Counted from the first letter of the stretch, positions 24,325 to 32,218 are shown. The stretch: 64,000 nt of DNA from Vibrio sp. 14G-20 (GCF_026241515.1 NZ_JAPHPW010000014.1:81140-145139), one strand, 5' to 3'. Numbers and translations are program-made. Notes: generated from the letters alone by a model not told the origin.

Positions 24325-24417
24325 TGACCTTCGGGTCACCTAGCCAACTGACGTTGTTAGTGGACCGAGTGTTCACAAACGTAAGCCAGTAGAACATTTA
24401 CTACTGGCTGTTTTTTT
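24325..24417 (+). ncRNA. qrr1: Quorum regulatory RNA Qrr1
   Basis: Hfq-dependent sRNA that at low cell density represses the master regulator LuxR/HapR and activates AphA. It opens with the 5' hairpin TGACCTTCGGGTCA and then contains the invariant Qrr pairing region CCTAGCCAACTGACGTTGTT plus AGTG. It ends with a 9-bp terminator stem and T-run. The place between luxO and uvrB, divergent from luxO, is the conserved qrr1 site of vibrios. The 3' stem arms differ from the V. cholerae sequence as I recall it, as is usual for this part. Confidence 0.95.
24384..24417 (+). terminator. Rho-independent terminator of qrr1
   Basis: AGCCAGTAG / CTACTGGCT is a perfect 9-bp stem with an 8-base loop, then G and seven T residues. 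Confidence 0.93.
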
Positions 24418-24421
24418 GTCT

Positions 24422-24450
24422 AAAACACTCTCAATTTTTGTATTGAGGGA
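24422..24450 (-). terminator. Weak terminator candidate after uvrB
   Basis: On the minus strand CTCAAT...ATTGAG forms a 6-bp stem, followed by AGTGTTTTAG with a four-T stretch. It lies just past the uvrB stop and faces qrr1; the stem is short. Confidence 0.35.
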
Positions 24451-24476
24451 TTCAATTTTTTGAGTAAAAAGGGAGA

Positions 24477-26507
24477 TTAGCTGTTGGTAATAAACTGCTT
24501 TCTTAGCTGCTCAATTTCATCACGCTTCTGTGCTGCCAATTCAAATTCCAGGTTCTGAGCATGCTGATACATCGCAGCCTCTAACTTGCTGATCTCTTTA
24601 TCAAGCTGTTGCGGTGTAAGTACGGCATAACTTTCAGAAGGCTCTGCCACCTTAGATAGAGGAACTTGCTTCGATTGGCGCTGCTGCTTCGACTTGGTTA
24701 GATCACCCAGTTCCATAATATCTTTGATATTGCGTTTCAACGCTTGCGGCGTGATGCCTTGCTCTTCGTTGTAGGCTTGTTGTTTCTCGCGACGACGATC
24801 GGTTTCATCAATCGCTTTTCTCATCGACTTAGTAATCGAATCACCATAAAGGATTGCTCGACCTTCCAAGTTACGCGCAGCACGACCAATGGTTTGGATC
24901 AGAGAACGCTCAGAACGCAAGAAGCCTTCTTTGTCTGCATCAAGAATCGCCACCAGCGACACTTCAGGCATATCCAAACCTTCACGAAGTAAGTTAATAC
25001 CCACTAACACGTCGAACTCGCCCAAACGTAGGTCTCGGATGATCTCTACACGCTCAACCGTATCGATATCCGAGTGCAAGTAACGCACTTTAACGCCGTG
25101 CTCACTTAGGTATTCGGTTAAGTCTTCTGCCATTCGTTTAGTTAGCGTCGTGACAAGCACGCGCTCTTCTTTCACTGAACGTATTCTGATTTCAGACAAT
25201 AAGTCATCAACCTGAGTCGCAACCGGACGTACTTCGATGATTGGGTCCAACAGACCAGTAGGACGCACCACTTGATCAGCAATCTCGCCATCTGATTTTT
25301 CAATCTCATAATTACCCGGCGTTGCCGACACAAAAATCGTTTGTGGGGCTATAGACTCAAACTCTTCAAACTTCATCGGACGGTTATCCAATGCAGAAGG
25401 CAAACGGAAACCAAACTCAACTAGAGTTTCCTTACGAGAGCGGTCACCTTTATACATAGCGCCTATTTGCGGCACGGTCACGTGTGACTCATCGATAATC
25501 AACAGACCATCATCAGGCAGGTAATCAAATAATGTCGGAGGCGCTTCCCCTTCCGCACGGCCACTTAAGTATCGTGAGTAGTTTTCGATACCGGAACAAA
25601 AGCCAAGCTCCGTCATCATCTCAATATCAAACTGAGTTCTCTGAGAAATGCGCTGCTCTTCCAAAAGCTTGTTGTTGTCTTTTAAATATTGAGCCCTATC
25701 GCGCAACTCATCCTTGATGTTCTCAATCGCCTCAAGGATCTTCTCTCTTGGGGTTACATAGTGAGTTTTTGGATAAACTGTAAAACGCGGTAAGTCTCTT
25801 TGTTTCACCGCACCAGTCAGAGGATCAAAAATACTAATGCAGTCCACTTCGTCATCGAACATTTCAATTCGAACCGCATCTTGGTCAGATTCAGCGGGAA
25901 AGATATCGATCACTTCACCACGAACTCGGAACTGACCACGTTCAAAGGCGACATCGTTTCTTGAATATTGCAGCTCAGCCAATCGGCGCAAAATATCACG
26001 CTGATCCATCACCTCGCCACGACTCAAATGAAGCATCATCTTCAAATAAGACTTAGGATCACCAAGACCGTAGATAGCCGACACAGAAGCCACAATGATG
26101 GCGTCTTTTCGTTCTAATAAGGCTTTGGTTGCCGAAAGCCTCATTTGTTCGATATGAGCGTTCACAGACGCATCTTTCTCGATGAATGTGTCCGTGGTTG
26201 GAACGTAGGCTTCAGGTTGGTAGTAATCGTAGTAAGAAACAAAATACTCAACGGCATTGTTTGGAAAGAAAGATTTCATCTCACCATAAAGTTGAGCCGC
26301 CAATGTCTTGTTAGGCGCTAACAGGATCGCAGGTCTTTGAGATTGGGAAATGACGTTGGCAAGGGTAAATGTTTTACCAGAGCCCGTAACCCCTAATAGA
26401 GTTTGATGTGCCAAACCAGAATCTAGTCCATCTAGTAATTTGGTTATCGCCGTCGGCTGGTCACCGGACGGGCTATAGTCCGATACCAAGTCAAAGAGTT
26501 TGCTCAT
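24477..26507 (-). CDS. uvrB: Excinuclease ABC subunit UvrB
   Basis: DNA-damage verification subunit of nucleotide excision repair. The 676-residue protein begins with DYSPSGDQPTAI and Walker A GVTGSGKT (39-46), followed by the beta-hairpin region YYDYYQPEAYVPTTDTFIEKD, helicase motifs (LLIIDESHVTVPQ, ILDADKEGFLRSERSLIQTIGRAARN), and a C-terminal UVR motif (EISKLEAAMYQHAQNLEFE) that binds UvrC. Full length for the family. I saw no strong LexA box in the upstream 500 bases. Confidence 0.98.
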   Translation of the reverse strand: MSKLFDLVSDYSPSGDQPTAITKLLDGLDSGLAHQTLLGVTGSGKTFTLANVISQSQRPAILLAPNKTLAAQLYGEMKSFFPNNAVEYFVSYYDYYQPEAYVPTTDTFIEKDASVNAHIEQMRLSATKALLERKDAIIVASVSAIYGLGDPKSYLKMMLHLSRGEVMDQRDILRRLAELQYSRNDVAFERGQFRVRGEVIDIFPAESDQDAVRIEMFDDEVDCISIFDPLTGAVKQRDLPRFTVYPKTHYVTPREKILEAIENIKDELRDRAQYLKDNNKLLEEQRISQRTQFDIEMMTELGFCSGIENYSRYLSGRAEGEAPPTLFDYLPDDGLLIIDESHVTVPQIGAMYKGDRSRKETLVEFGFRLPSALDNRPMKFEEFESIAPQTIFVSATPGNYEIEKSDGEIADQVVRPTGLLDPIIEVRPVATQVDDLLSEIRIRSVKEERVLVTTLTKRMAEDLTEYLSEHGVKVRYLHSDIDTVERVEIIRDLRLGEFDVLVGINLLREGLDMPEVSLVAILDADKEGFLRSERSLIQTIGRAARNLEGRAILYGDSITKSMRKAIDETDRRREKQQAYNEEQGITPQALKRNIKDIMELGDLTKSKQQRQSKQVPLSKVAEPSESYAVLTPQQLDKEISKLEAAMYQHAQNLEFELAAQKRDEIEQLRKQFITNS

Positions 26508-26966
26508 AGGTCGCCATTTCCATACTGTTTTTTTAATCAGGTCATTGTCACTCTAGGTGGAGTGTCGTTGCAACTATTATCTAGAGAAATGCATCTTAAG
26601 ATCAGATATCAGTTATAGCTTTTATTTTTAGAACTTGGTATTATCCGTGCCCCTGCAAGATCTCTTCAGCTAAATTGCTCGAATTTTAATCCACTACTTT
26701 TCCCCAAAAAACCTAAAAATACCGCTTGTTTTACTGTTCGTTTTATAATCTACAAAAGTTATACAATTGCGACGTTTTTCTATAAATCTTTTAAATACAT
26801 TACGTTAGATAAGATTTTTACATTTTTCGATTTATCCCAATTATTGTTGTTAAAGTTTCACACACACACTTATCCACAATTTTGGTGGATAACTAAAGCA
26901 AAGCTAAATCCAATAAGGCGTTCAAGAAAGTAAAGTTTTTTATCTTACTTTTTTCTGATATTTTTT
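26508..26966. other. uvrB to tRNA-Asn intergenic region
   Basis: An AT-rich gap of about 460 bases between the divergent uvrB gene and tRNA-Asn. It contains the uvrB promoter region, a pair of inverted DnaA-box-like sites (26870-26892), a weaker TTATCCCAA (26832-26840), and no ORF I would support. Confidence 0.5.
26870..26892. promoter_or_regulatory. Inverted pair of DnaA-box-like sites
   Basis: TTATCCACA at 26870-26878 is identical to the strong DnaA box; GGTGGATAA at 26884-26892 is the opposite-strand box with one change (TTATCCACC). A third, weaker TTATCCCAA lies 30 bases upstream. Binding is inferred from the sequence only. Confidence 0.45.
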
Positions 26967-26967
26967 A

Positions 26968-26996
26968 TTGACAGAAATCCGGACAATTATTAGAAT
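26968..26996 (+). promoter_or_regulatory. Sigma-70 promoter of tRNA-Asn
   Basis: TTGACA, a 17-base spacer and TAGAAT, followed by a GC-rich discriminator (TCGCGTCGC) of the type used in stringent control of stable RNA genes. The tRNA starts 20 bases downstream of the -10. Confidence 0.85.
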
Positions 26997-27016
26997 TCGC
27001 GTCGCTAACAAGCAAT

Positions 27017-27092
27017 TCCCCTTTAGTTCAGTTGGTAGAACGGCGGACTGTTAATCCGTATGTCGCAAGTTCAAGTCTTGCAAGGGGAGCCA
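27017..27092 (+). tRNA. tRNA-Asn (anticodon GUU)
   Basis: A 76-base cloverleaf with acceptor TCCCCTT / AAGGGGA, discriminator G and encoded CCA. Other landmarks are the D-loop AGTTCAGTTGGTAGA, an anticodon loop CTGTTAA with GTT at positions 34-36 (27050-27052), and T-arm GCAAGTTCAAGTCTTGC. All arms pair. It has its own promoter and terminator and borders the galactoside island. Confidence 0.97.
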
Positions 27093-27103
27093 AATTCTAG
27101 AAG

Positions 27104-27132
27104 AAAGCTCAATCGAAAGATTGGGCTTTTTT
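27104..27132 (+). terminator. Terminator after tRNA-Asn
   Basis: AAAGCTCAATC / GATTGGGCTTT pairs over 11 positions with one wobble around a GAAA tetraloop, followed by TTT. Confidence 0.85.
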
Positions 27133-27197
27133 CGTATATAAATGCGACTAACTTGTTCCAAGTTAATGTCACACCCGAATCGTCGGACCGTCCCATC

Positions 27198-27228
27198 CGC
27201 CCGCGTTCAAGTCTCGACAAGGGTGCAA
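27198..27228 (+). pseudogene. tRNA 3'-half remnant
   Basis: GCGTTCAAGTCTCGACAAGG and the bases after it resemble the T-arm and 3' end of the nearby tRNA-Asn (GTTCAAGTCTTGCAAGGGG), including a T-loop-like TTCAAGT. The T stem no longer pairs properly and there is no 5' half. A terminator follows as after an intact tRNA gene. I read it as the decayed end of a second tRNA copy. Confidence 0.4.
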
Positions 27229-27238
27229 AATTTAAAGA

Positions 27239-27264
27239 AGCCGCATCACTCGATGCGGCTTTTT
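27239..27264 (+). terminator. Terminator after the tRNA remnant
   Basis: AGCCGCATC / GATGCGGCT is a perfect 9-bp stem with an ACTC loop and a four-T tail. Confidence 0.85.
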
Positions 27265-27320
27265 GCGTTTTAGTCGAAACAAAAGCTCTACAGGCACAGC
27301 TTTGATTAACTCACATCCAT

Positions 27321-27346
27321 AAAAAAACGCCTCACAAGGAGGCGTT
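27321..27346 (-). terminator. Terminator of the melB-like gene
   Basis: On the minus strand AACGCCTC / GAGGCGTT forms an 8-bp stem with a 5-base loop, then a T-run. It closes the symporter transcript. Confidence 0.85.
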
Positions 27347-27399
27347 TGGGCTTAGTGACTAAACTGAGCGTTATTCTAGATGAGGCGTCGTTTTAGCGG

Positions 27400-28773
27400 T
27401 TATGCTTCTGCTGTAACAACATTAGTCTGAGTCTCTTTAGCGGCTTGATCTTGATCAAACCCTTCATGCAGGTGGTAGTAGCGCTTATAAACAAGAGCAC
27501 TTACCGTCATTAGAATCGCTGGTAAACCTACCATCATAAACTGCAGTCCCATGATAGTGCTGTCAGACTGTTCCACGTTTGGTACATAACCCACCACAGA
27601 CAAGCCCATACCAACAATAAAACCACCAGCCGCGCCTGCAAACTTAACAAGCATCGTTTGAACAGAGAAGATAACACTCTCACTGCGACGACCTGTTTTG
27701 TGTTCACCGTAATCAACAACATCGGCAAGCATTACAGTTTGCAGTGCGTTAGCGATACCCACACCAAACTTGATAGCAGCACCTGCGATACCGATTAGAA
27801 TCGCGTTACCTGGAGCGATAAAGCCCATGATAAGTAGAGTGATACAAGACAGCACTGGGAAGCCACAAGCGATAACCCATAGGTGCTTGCGTGGTAACAC
27901 TGATGCAATACGAGGGAACAAGAATACACCTGCAACTTCAGCGATACCTGCCACCATCATATAAACGGGGAACAAGTCAGCGTTGCCTAAAGCGTAAGAG
28001 AAATAGTAAATCGCAAAACCACCCACCAGCAAGTTTGCTATTTGGAACGACAATACGGTACCAATAAGTGCTTTTAGTTGGTCATTCTTACCAATGATAA
28101 CCATTACATCTTTAAAGCTGAAACGCTCAGCTGGTTTAGCATTTGCTGGTGCAGATTTTTCTTTTACGTTGCGAGCAATCAAGAATGCACTCATCACGAA
28201 CAGAACAGCAATCAACATAGCAACGTTGAAGAAACCTTGTCCTTGGTCGCCATCACCCAGTTTACCGACAATGTGTAGCCCGTAAGTACCCGTAATAAAC
28301 CACGCCAAGCTAGCAAACAATCGTGGCCAAACAACCAGCTTTTCACGTTCTTGACGAGAGCTCGATAGTGCAGGAATCAAAGACCAGTATGGAATGTCCA
28401 TAATAGTGTAGGTAAGGCCCCACAGAATATAAGCAGCCGCTGCATAAATGTATAACGTAGTGCCTTCAAACATATGCGTACTAAAAAGGCCAACAAGCAC
28501 TACAGCATTTAACAGAGTTCCAATCACTATCCAAGGACGGAATTTACCAAACTTAGAGCGTGTGTTATCAACGATAACGCCCATCATTGGGTCGGTCACC
28601 GCGTCGACAATGCGCGCGGCCAAAAATATAGTACCCACAAATGCCGCTGACAGCCCAGCAACATCGGTGAAGTAAAACATTAAGAAGATGTAGATTGGAG
28701 CACAGGCAAAGTCTTTACCTAAAGCCCCAAGTCCATACGATAATTTGGTTTGTAGAGTAATTTGATCAGACAT
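27400..28773 (-). CDS. melB: Melibiose-type Na+/sugar symporter (GPH family, MelB-like)
   Basis: Inner-membrane glycoside/pentoside/hexuronide:cation symporter. The 457-residue protein has about 12 transmembrane helices and aligns well with E. coli MelB as I recall it: KLSYGLGALGKDFA, TYTIMDIPYWSLIP, YYFSYALGNADLFP, SVQTMLVKF, GYVPNVEQS. The cation/sugar-site acids are kept as Asp21, Asp57 and Asp61. Substrate is therefore probably melibiose or a related alpha-galactoside; lactose-type sugars are possible given the beta-galactosidase nearby. It is transcribed toward the tRNA from a promoter region with the shared operator. Confidence 0.9.
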   Translation of the reverse strand: MSDQITLQTKLSYGLGALGKDFACAPIYIFLMFYFTDVAGLSAAFVGTIFLAARIVDAVTDPMMGVIVDNTRSKFGKFRPWIVIGTLLNAVVLVGLFSTHMFEGTTLYIYAAAAYILWGLTYTIMDIPYWSLIPALSSSRQEREKLVVWPRLFASLAWFITGTYGLHIVGKLGDGDQGQGFFNVAMLIAVLFVMSAFLIARNVKEKSAPANAKPAERFSFKDVMVIIGKNDQLKALIGTVLSFQIANLLVGGFAIYYFSYALGNADLFPVYMMVAGIAEVAGVFLFPRIASVLPRKHLWVIACGFPVLSCITLLIMGFIAPGNAILIGIAGAAIKFGVGIANALQTVMLADVVDYGEHKTGRRSESVIFSVQTMLVKFAGAAGGFIVGMGLSVVGYVPNVEQSDSTIMGLQFMMVGLPAILMTVSALVYKRYYHLHEGFDQDQAAKETQTNVVTAEA

Positions 28774-29191
28774 AGTATTTCCTTCAGGCGCGTAACTTCA
28801 TCTCCTAACAGACGTTGAAACGCTTACCTTTTATTTATAATAATTTATCCACTCAAGTTCTGTTTTAGAGCCACTCTGTGGTCGCTTCTTAAAACACTCA
28901 AGTATCAAGTCCGACGCTAATGTAACCATTCCAACGCACAGATACTGTGATCAACAACCACTCAATGGAAACGTTTTCAGTCAAATATCTAAAGTGAGAG
29001 ATCGAACAATAAAACACTCGAATTGATAGAGAATATCGCTAATTAAAGTGCTCAAAACAGTTCGTAGTGTGAAGTAACGCATGAGAACGATTACATAAAT
29101 ACAGCATCACGCTGGGAATACCTACAGATCTCAAATCTATAGGGGCACATCAAATTGATTAGATAGTTCATGACGGCTTATTAAAGGCAAT
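28774..29191. other. melB upstream region, no gene seen
   Basis: About 420 bases between the symporter start and the alpha-galactosidase terminator. It contains the composite operator at 28945-28980 and AT-rich promoter-like sequence, but no ORF I can support. Confidence 0.5.
28945..28980. promoter_or_regulatory. Composite operator upstream of melB
   Basis: CTGTGATCAAC, nine bases, then ATGGAAACGTTTTCAG. The second part is a LacI-family operator with the central ACGT of GalR/CcpA-type sites. The same two parts with the same nine-base spacing occur upstream of the alpha-galactosidase gene. Confidence 0.75.
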
Positions 29192-29221
29192 AAAAAACCG
29201 CGTAATTTCACCTACGCGGTT
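29192..29221 (-). terminator. Terminator of the alpha-galactosidase gene
   Basis: On the minus strand AACCGCGTA / TACGCGGTT forms a perfect 9-bp stem followed by a T-run. Confidence 0.88.
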
Positions 29222-29248
29222 CATCAAATATAACGCCTATGCTAAAAC

Positions 29249-31366
29249 TTACTCGATACGTTCAAACTTAATCAGCATCGCTGTTTCTGCATCGAGTATT
29301 GGCATCGTCAACCCCACCTCGGCACACCAAGCACCTGATAATTCACAGCCAGACTCTGTCCATGGCGGTTGATAATTCACAATATCATCGTAATTTGAAG
29401 GTTTATCAATCACAGAGACCTTGTATAGGCTTTGTGGATCTAGCCCAGGTATACGCAAATGACCACTCAACGAATTGGTTGGCATCGCCAGCTGTGCAAT
29501 CATCACCACCGCTTCTGACACATCTTCGGAAACGACCGCATGGATTTGATGGGCACTATCGTCCGTTGGAACTCGCCAAGTTCTCCCGCTATGCAGTAAC
29601 GGACGCAGCATCTTGTGTAGCTTAATATAGTGTTCAAAGCCCTGTTTCTCTTCTTGAACTTCTTTCACAGGGTCTAATTCAATCCCCATATGACCAAACA
29701 GTGCTGTTAGGCCACGAAACTCAATACTATGACGACGACGAGTGCTGTGGCAGTGACTCGCACCAATATGACTTCCCATTACCTCAGGAGGGAAAAAGTA
29801 ACTCATCCCGCGCTGAATCGTTTGTCTCTCCAGAGCGTCATTGTTATCAGACGCCCAAAAACGTTGCGTACGCTTAAGAACCTCAAAATCGATACGACCA
29901 CCACCAGCCGCACAAGATTCAATATCAACCATAGAGTGCTTCTCTCGAACTTTATCGACCAACTCATAATAACGAGCGGTTTGTTGATGGGCCGCAGCCC
30001 TGCCTAGATGCGCAGGTTGTACAACTTCTCGGTTCATATCCCACTTAATGTAAGCAATGTTGTACTGACTTAAGAAGTGATCAAGGCGCTCAAACAAAAA
30101 GTCGAATGCTTGTTGATTCTGAAGATCGATAACATATTGATTGCGACCCGTTGGTTGGTCATAGCCGTCAACCGCAAGCAACCAGTCTGGATGGGCTCGG
30201 TATAAGTCAGAATCCTTATTGATCATCTCAGGTTCGAACCACAATCCAAACTCCATACCCAACTGATTAACGTGTTCAACTATCGGCTCTAAACCATTTG
30301 GGTACTTTTCTTCATCTAAGAACCAATCCCCAAGCGCAGCCTTGTCTCCGCAGCGCTCTTTGAACCAACCATCGTCAATGATAAAACGCTCTACTCCCAT
30401 ATCCGCGGCTTGGCTAGCCATCGACATAATATAATCAGGATCATGGTCAAAATAGATGCCTTCCCATGTATTAAGATGGATAGGTCGAGGCTTTTGTACG
30501 AAAGACTCCGGCAAGATCGAACCACGCACATGGGAGTGGAACTGATGGCTCATTCCATTTAAGCCTTCCGAACTGAAACTGGCATACAGCCAAGGTGTCG
30601 TTAAGCTTTCACCTTCATCCAATGCAATCTCGCCCGGTAGATAAATAACTTCCGCTTGCACGTAGCGACGACCGTCTGCTTTTACATCAGCGCGCAATCT
30701 GTGGTTACCACTCCAAGCGAAGTGAATGCCCCACACATCACCTGCCATTTCATTGAAGTTAGCGGTACCAACAACCATCGCTGGATAATGTTCATGAGAC
30801 GTTCGTCCGCGACGATTTTCTTGTTGATAGCCCCCTTGCTGTAAGGGTTGGCGCACCGTTTGGAACTCATGTACCCAGCGGCCGTAGTACGTCATCAACT
30901 CATTAGCTCTTGCTGGTAATGGTAAAGTATTGGCGAGACGGTTCACCTGATAAAGGCCGGCTTTAACGTTGGTTAAGGTGTGACGAGATTTCACAACATC
31001 ATGTTTATCGAGGCATAACTCGGTTGTTAAACGTAAGCCTGCACGCAGATCTTCACTCTCAATGATTAGGCTAGATGGTGTTTGTTGAATATCCGTAATA
31101 GAGAAAACAGGCGCCCAGTCCAACCCATCTCGGTGTCCTTCTAATGCCGGACTGCTGAAAACACCGCGCCCGAGTTCAGGGCTCAGCGACATAGCAACAT
31201 CATTATCAAGGCGACCGTAAGGAACAGGCCTTTGAAGAGAAACACGAAAGTTCGCTAGATCGCCACGAACTGGAACTCCCCAATGCAGAATTTCGGCGAA
31301 ATCACCAAGTTCAACGATCAGTTGCGAGTCTTTACCCGTAATTTCTACTAGGGATTTATTCGTCAT
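29249..31366 (-). CDS. Alpha-galactosidase, GH36
   Basis: Hydrolyses alpha-1,6-galactosides such as melibiose and raffinose. The 705-residue protein has an N-terminal beta-sandwich, the (beta/alpha)8 barrel opening HLNTWEGIYFDHD (297-309), FIIDDGWF (328-335), GLWFEPEMI (374-382), the nucleophile Asp443 in KWDMNR, ESCAAGGGRID (483-493), and the general-acid region WASDNND (504-510). No signal peptide, so it acts in the cytoplasm on sugar brought in by the MelB-like carrier. Length is usual for bacterial GH36 group I. It is divergent from the porin gene across an 850-base regulatory region. Confidence 0.95.
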   Translation of the reverse strand: MTNKSLVEITGKDSQLIVELGDFAEILHWGVPVRGDLANFRVSLQRPVPYGRLDNDVAMSLSPELGRGVFSSPALEGHRDGLDWAPVFSITDIQQTPSSLIIESEDLRAGLRLTTELCLDKHDVVKSRHTLTNVKAGLYQVNRLANTLPLPARANELMTYYGRWVHEFQTVRQPLQQGGYQQENRRGRTSHEHYPAMVVGTANFNEMAGDVWGIHFAWSGNHRLRADVKADGRRYVQAEVIYLPGEIALDEGESLTTPWLYASFSSEGLNGMSHQFHSHVRGSILPESFVQKPRPIHLNTWEGIYFDHDPDYIMSMASQAADMGVERFIIDDGWFKERCGDKAALGDWFLDEEKYPNGLEPIVEHVNQLGMEFGLWFEPEMINKDSDLYRAHPDWLLAVDGYDQPTGRNQYVIDLQNQQAFDFLFERLDHFLSQYNIAYIKWDMNREVVQPAHLGRAAAHQQTARYYELVDKVREKHSMVDIESCAAGGGRIDFEVLKRTQRFWASDNNDALERQTIQRGMSYFFPPEVMGSHIGASHCHSTRRRHSIEFRGLTALFGHMGIELDPVKEVQEEKQGFEHYIKLHKMLRPLLHSGRTWRVPTDDSAHQIHAVVSEDVSEAVVMIAQLAMPTNSLSGHLRIPGLDPQSLYKVSVIDKPSNYDDIVNYQPPWTESGCELSGAWCAEVGLTMPILDAETAMLIKFERIE

Positions 31367-31424
31367 TTTATTTAACCTTAACGCGTTTAATTACCCCGTA
31401 TCATAATTATTGAGCTGAGAGTTT

Positions 31425-31460
31425 CTGTGATCAACCCCAAAATCATGAAAACGTTTCCAT
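31425..31460. promoter_or_regulatory. Composite operator upstream of the alpha-galactosidase gene
   Basis: CTGTGATCAAC, nine bases, then ATGAAAACGTTTCCAT. It lies about 60-95 bases before the alpha-galactosidase ATG. The operator part is identical over 16 bases to the one before the porin gene, and its reverse complement differs by only one base from the melB operator. Confidence 0.8.
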
Positions 31461-31642
31461 TAAATATTTTGAGATTAATAGATTCAAACAATACCCCCTA
31501 ATTCAAAGATTTATGCCAACCACCATCTCAACGCATATACTCCTGATCCCAAGGAATAGGGATATTCCACATTAAATAAAGCGCGATAACGTTAAAATAA
31601 ATAGGAGCTTAACAACAATTAAACCCATAAAATTCATTACGT

Positions 31643-31648
31643 TATAAT
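31643..31648 (+). promoter_or_regulatory. Isolated TATAAT hexamer
   Basis: A perfect -10 hexamer preceded 18 bases upstream by a poor -35 (TTAAAC). It could start a longer transcript covering the candidate RNA and the porin leader. Confidence 0.3.
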
Positions 31649-31687
31649 GAATCTATCATTTGAAAATTGGCTCAAACACATTTCCTC

Positions 31688-31716
31688 TTGAACTCACCAC
31701 ACCACACTCGTATTCT
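31688..31716 (+). promoter_or_regulatory. Candidate promoter of the RNA upstream of the porin
   Basis: TTGAAC, a 17-base spacer and TATTCT (four of six matches in each hexamer). Transcription would begin near 31723, placing the porin-complementary stretch within the first ~26 nucleotides. Confidence 0.4.
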
Positions 31717-31722
31717 TAACCT

Positions 31723-31876
31723 TTAGAGTACAACTATGAAGTGTCTCCCTGGGTCCTAACTTTTACATTCCAGCTTGACGGTATAGAACGCAATGCTTGT
31801 AGCCTAGCTTCGACATTGAATTTGATATTTGCTTCCTTGTCTCACATGCCCAGTTATCATTGACTGGGCTGCTTTT
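31723..31876 (+). ncRNA. Candidate regulatory RNA antisense to the porin translation start
   Basis: ATGAAGTGTCTCC (31736-31748) is the exact reverse complement of the porin SD and start region GGAGACACTTCAT (32206-32218). About 100 bases on, GCCCAGTTA / TGACTGGGC makes a 9-bp stem (one wobble) followed by TGCTTTT, a modest Rho-independent terminator. A possible promoter precedes it. No ORF explains the sequence. Either a small RNA that silences porin translation, or, on a longer transcript, an anti-SD arm in the porin leader. I know no named RNA with this sequence; the boundaries are estimates. Confidence 0.45.
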
Positions 31877-31999
31877 CCCCTCAAAAACAACCCTAATCCC
31901 TTGCTAGCTCTAGCCTTAAATCACTATTACCGATGTTCGAACACAACGAGCAACTTCAACTTTAGCGCACGATCACCCCCCCTCAACACCCCTGAAATA

Positions 32000-32013
32000 G
32001 AAAACGATTCCAT
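32000..32013. promoter_or_regulatory. Weak auxiliary operator
   Basis: GAAAACGATTCCAT differs by one base from the core of the strong operators (GAAAACGTTTCCAT). It lies 125 bases upstream of the operator before the porin, a spacing compatible with repressor-mediated looping. Confidence 0.4.
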
Positions 32014-32124
32014 TAAAAACCCACAAAACCCTCTATAAAACTGCCACTACAAGCTCAATAACTCGATCAAAATCACACAAAATAATCACAAACCCATCAA
32101 TAGCGTAAAAATGCCAACCTCATC

Positions 32125-32140
32125 ATGAAAACGTTTCCAT
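32125..32140. promoter_or_regulatory. Operator upstream of the porin gene
   Basis: ATGAAAACGTTTCCAT, identical to the operator before the alpha-galactosidase gene. It ends 76 bases before the porin ATG. The CTGTGATCAAC partner element is absent here. Confidence 0.75.
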
Positions 32141-32205
32141 TGTTTGCTTACACTCTCGCTCGAGTTAGGACTCAAACATAAAAATATCCATAAATAAAAA
32201 ATAAT

Positions 32206-32218
32206 GGAGACACTTCAT
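32206..32218 (+). promoter_or_regulatory. Porin SD/start region complementary to the upstream RNA
   Basis: GGAGACACTTCAT contains the Shine-Dalgarno GGAGA and the first two bases of the ATG. All 13 bases pair with 31736-31748. Confidence 0.7.

Larger units (their letters stand above)
31367..32216. other. Alpha-galactosidase/porin divergent regulatory region
   Basis: An 850-base non-coding stretch. It contains the operator near the alpha-galactosidase gene, a candidate RNA gene (31723-31876), a second weak operator and a third full operator before the porin. The 70-codon open frame at 31829-32038 is Pro/Asn/Ser-rich, has no SD and overlaps the RNA terminator, so I do not call it. Confidence 0.7.

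Noticed and set aside
26832..26892. Replication origin
   Set aside because: Only two or three DnaA-box-like sites, with no AT-rich unwinding repeats, dnaA, gidA or parAB nearby.
27060..27305. 81-codon plus-strand frame starting inside tRNA-Asn
   Set aside because: It begins within the tRNA and runs through two terminators; not a gene.
31829..32038. 70-codon frame upstream of the porin
   Set aside because: No SD, biased composition, and it overlaps the candidate RNA terminator and an operator-like site.
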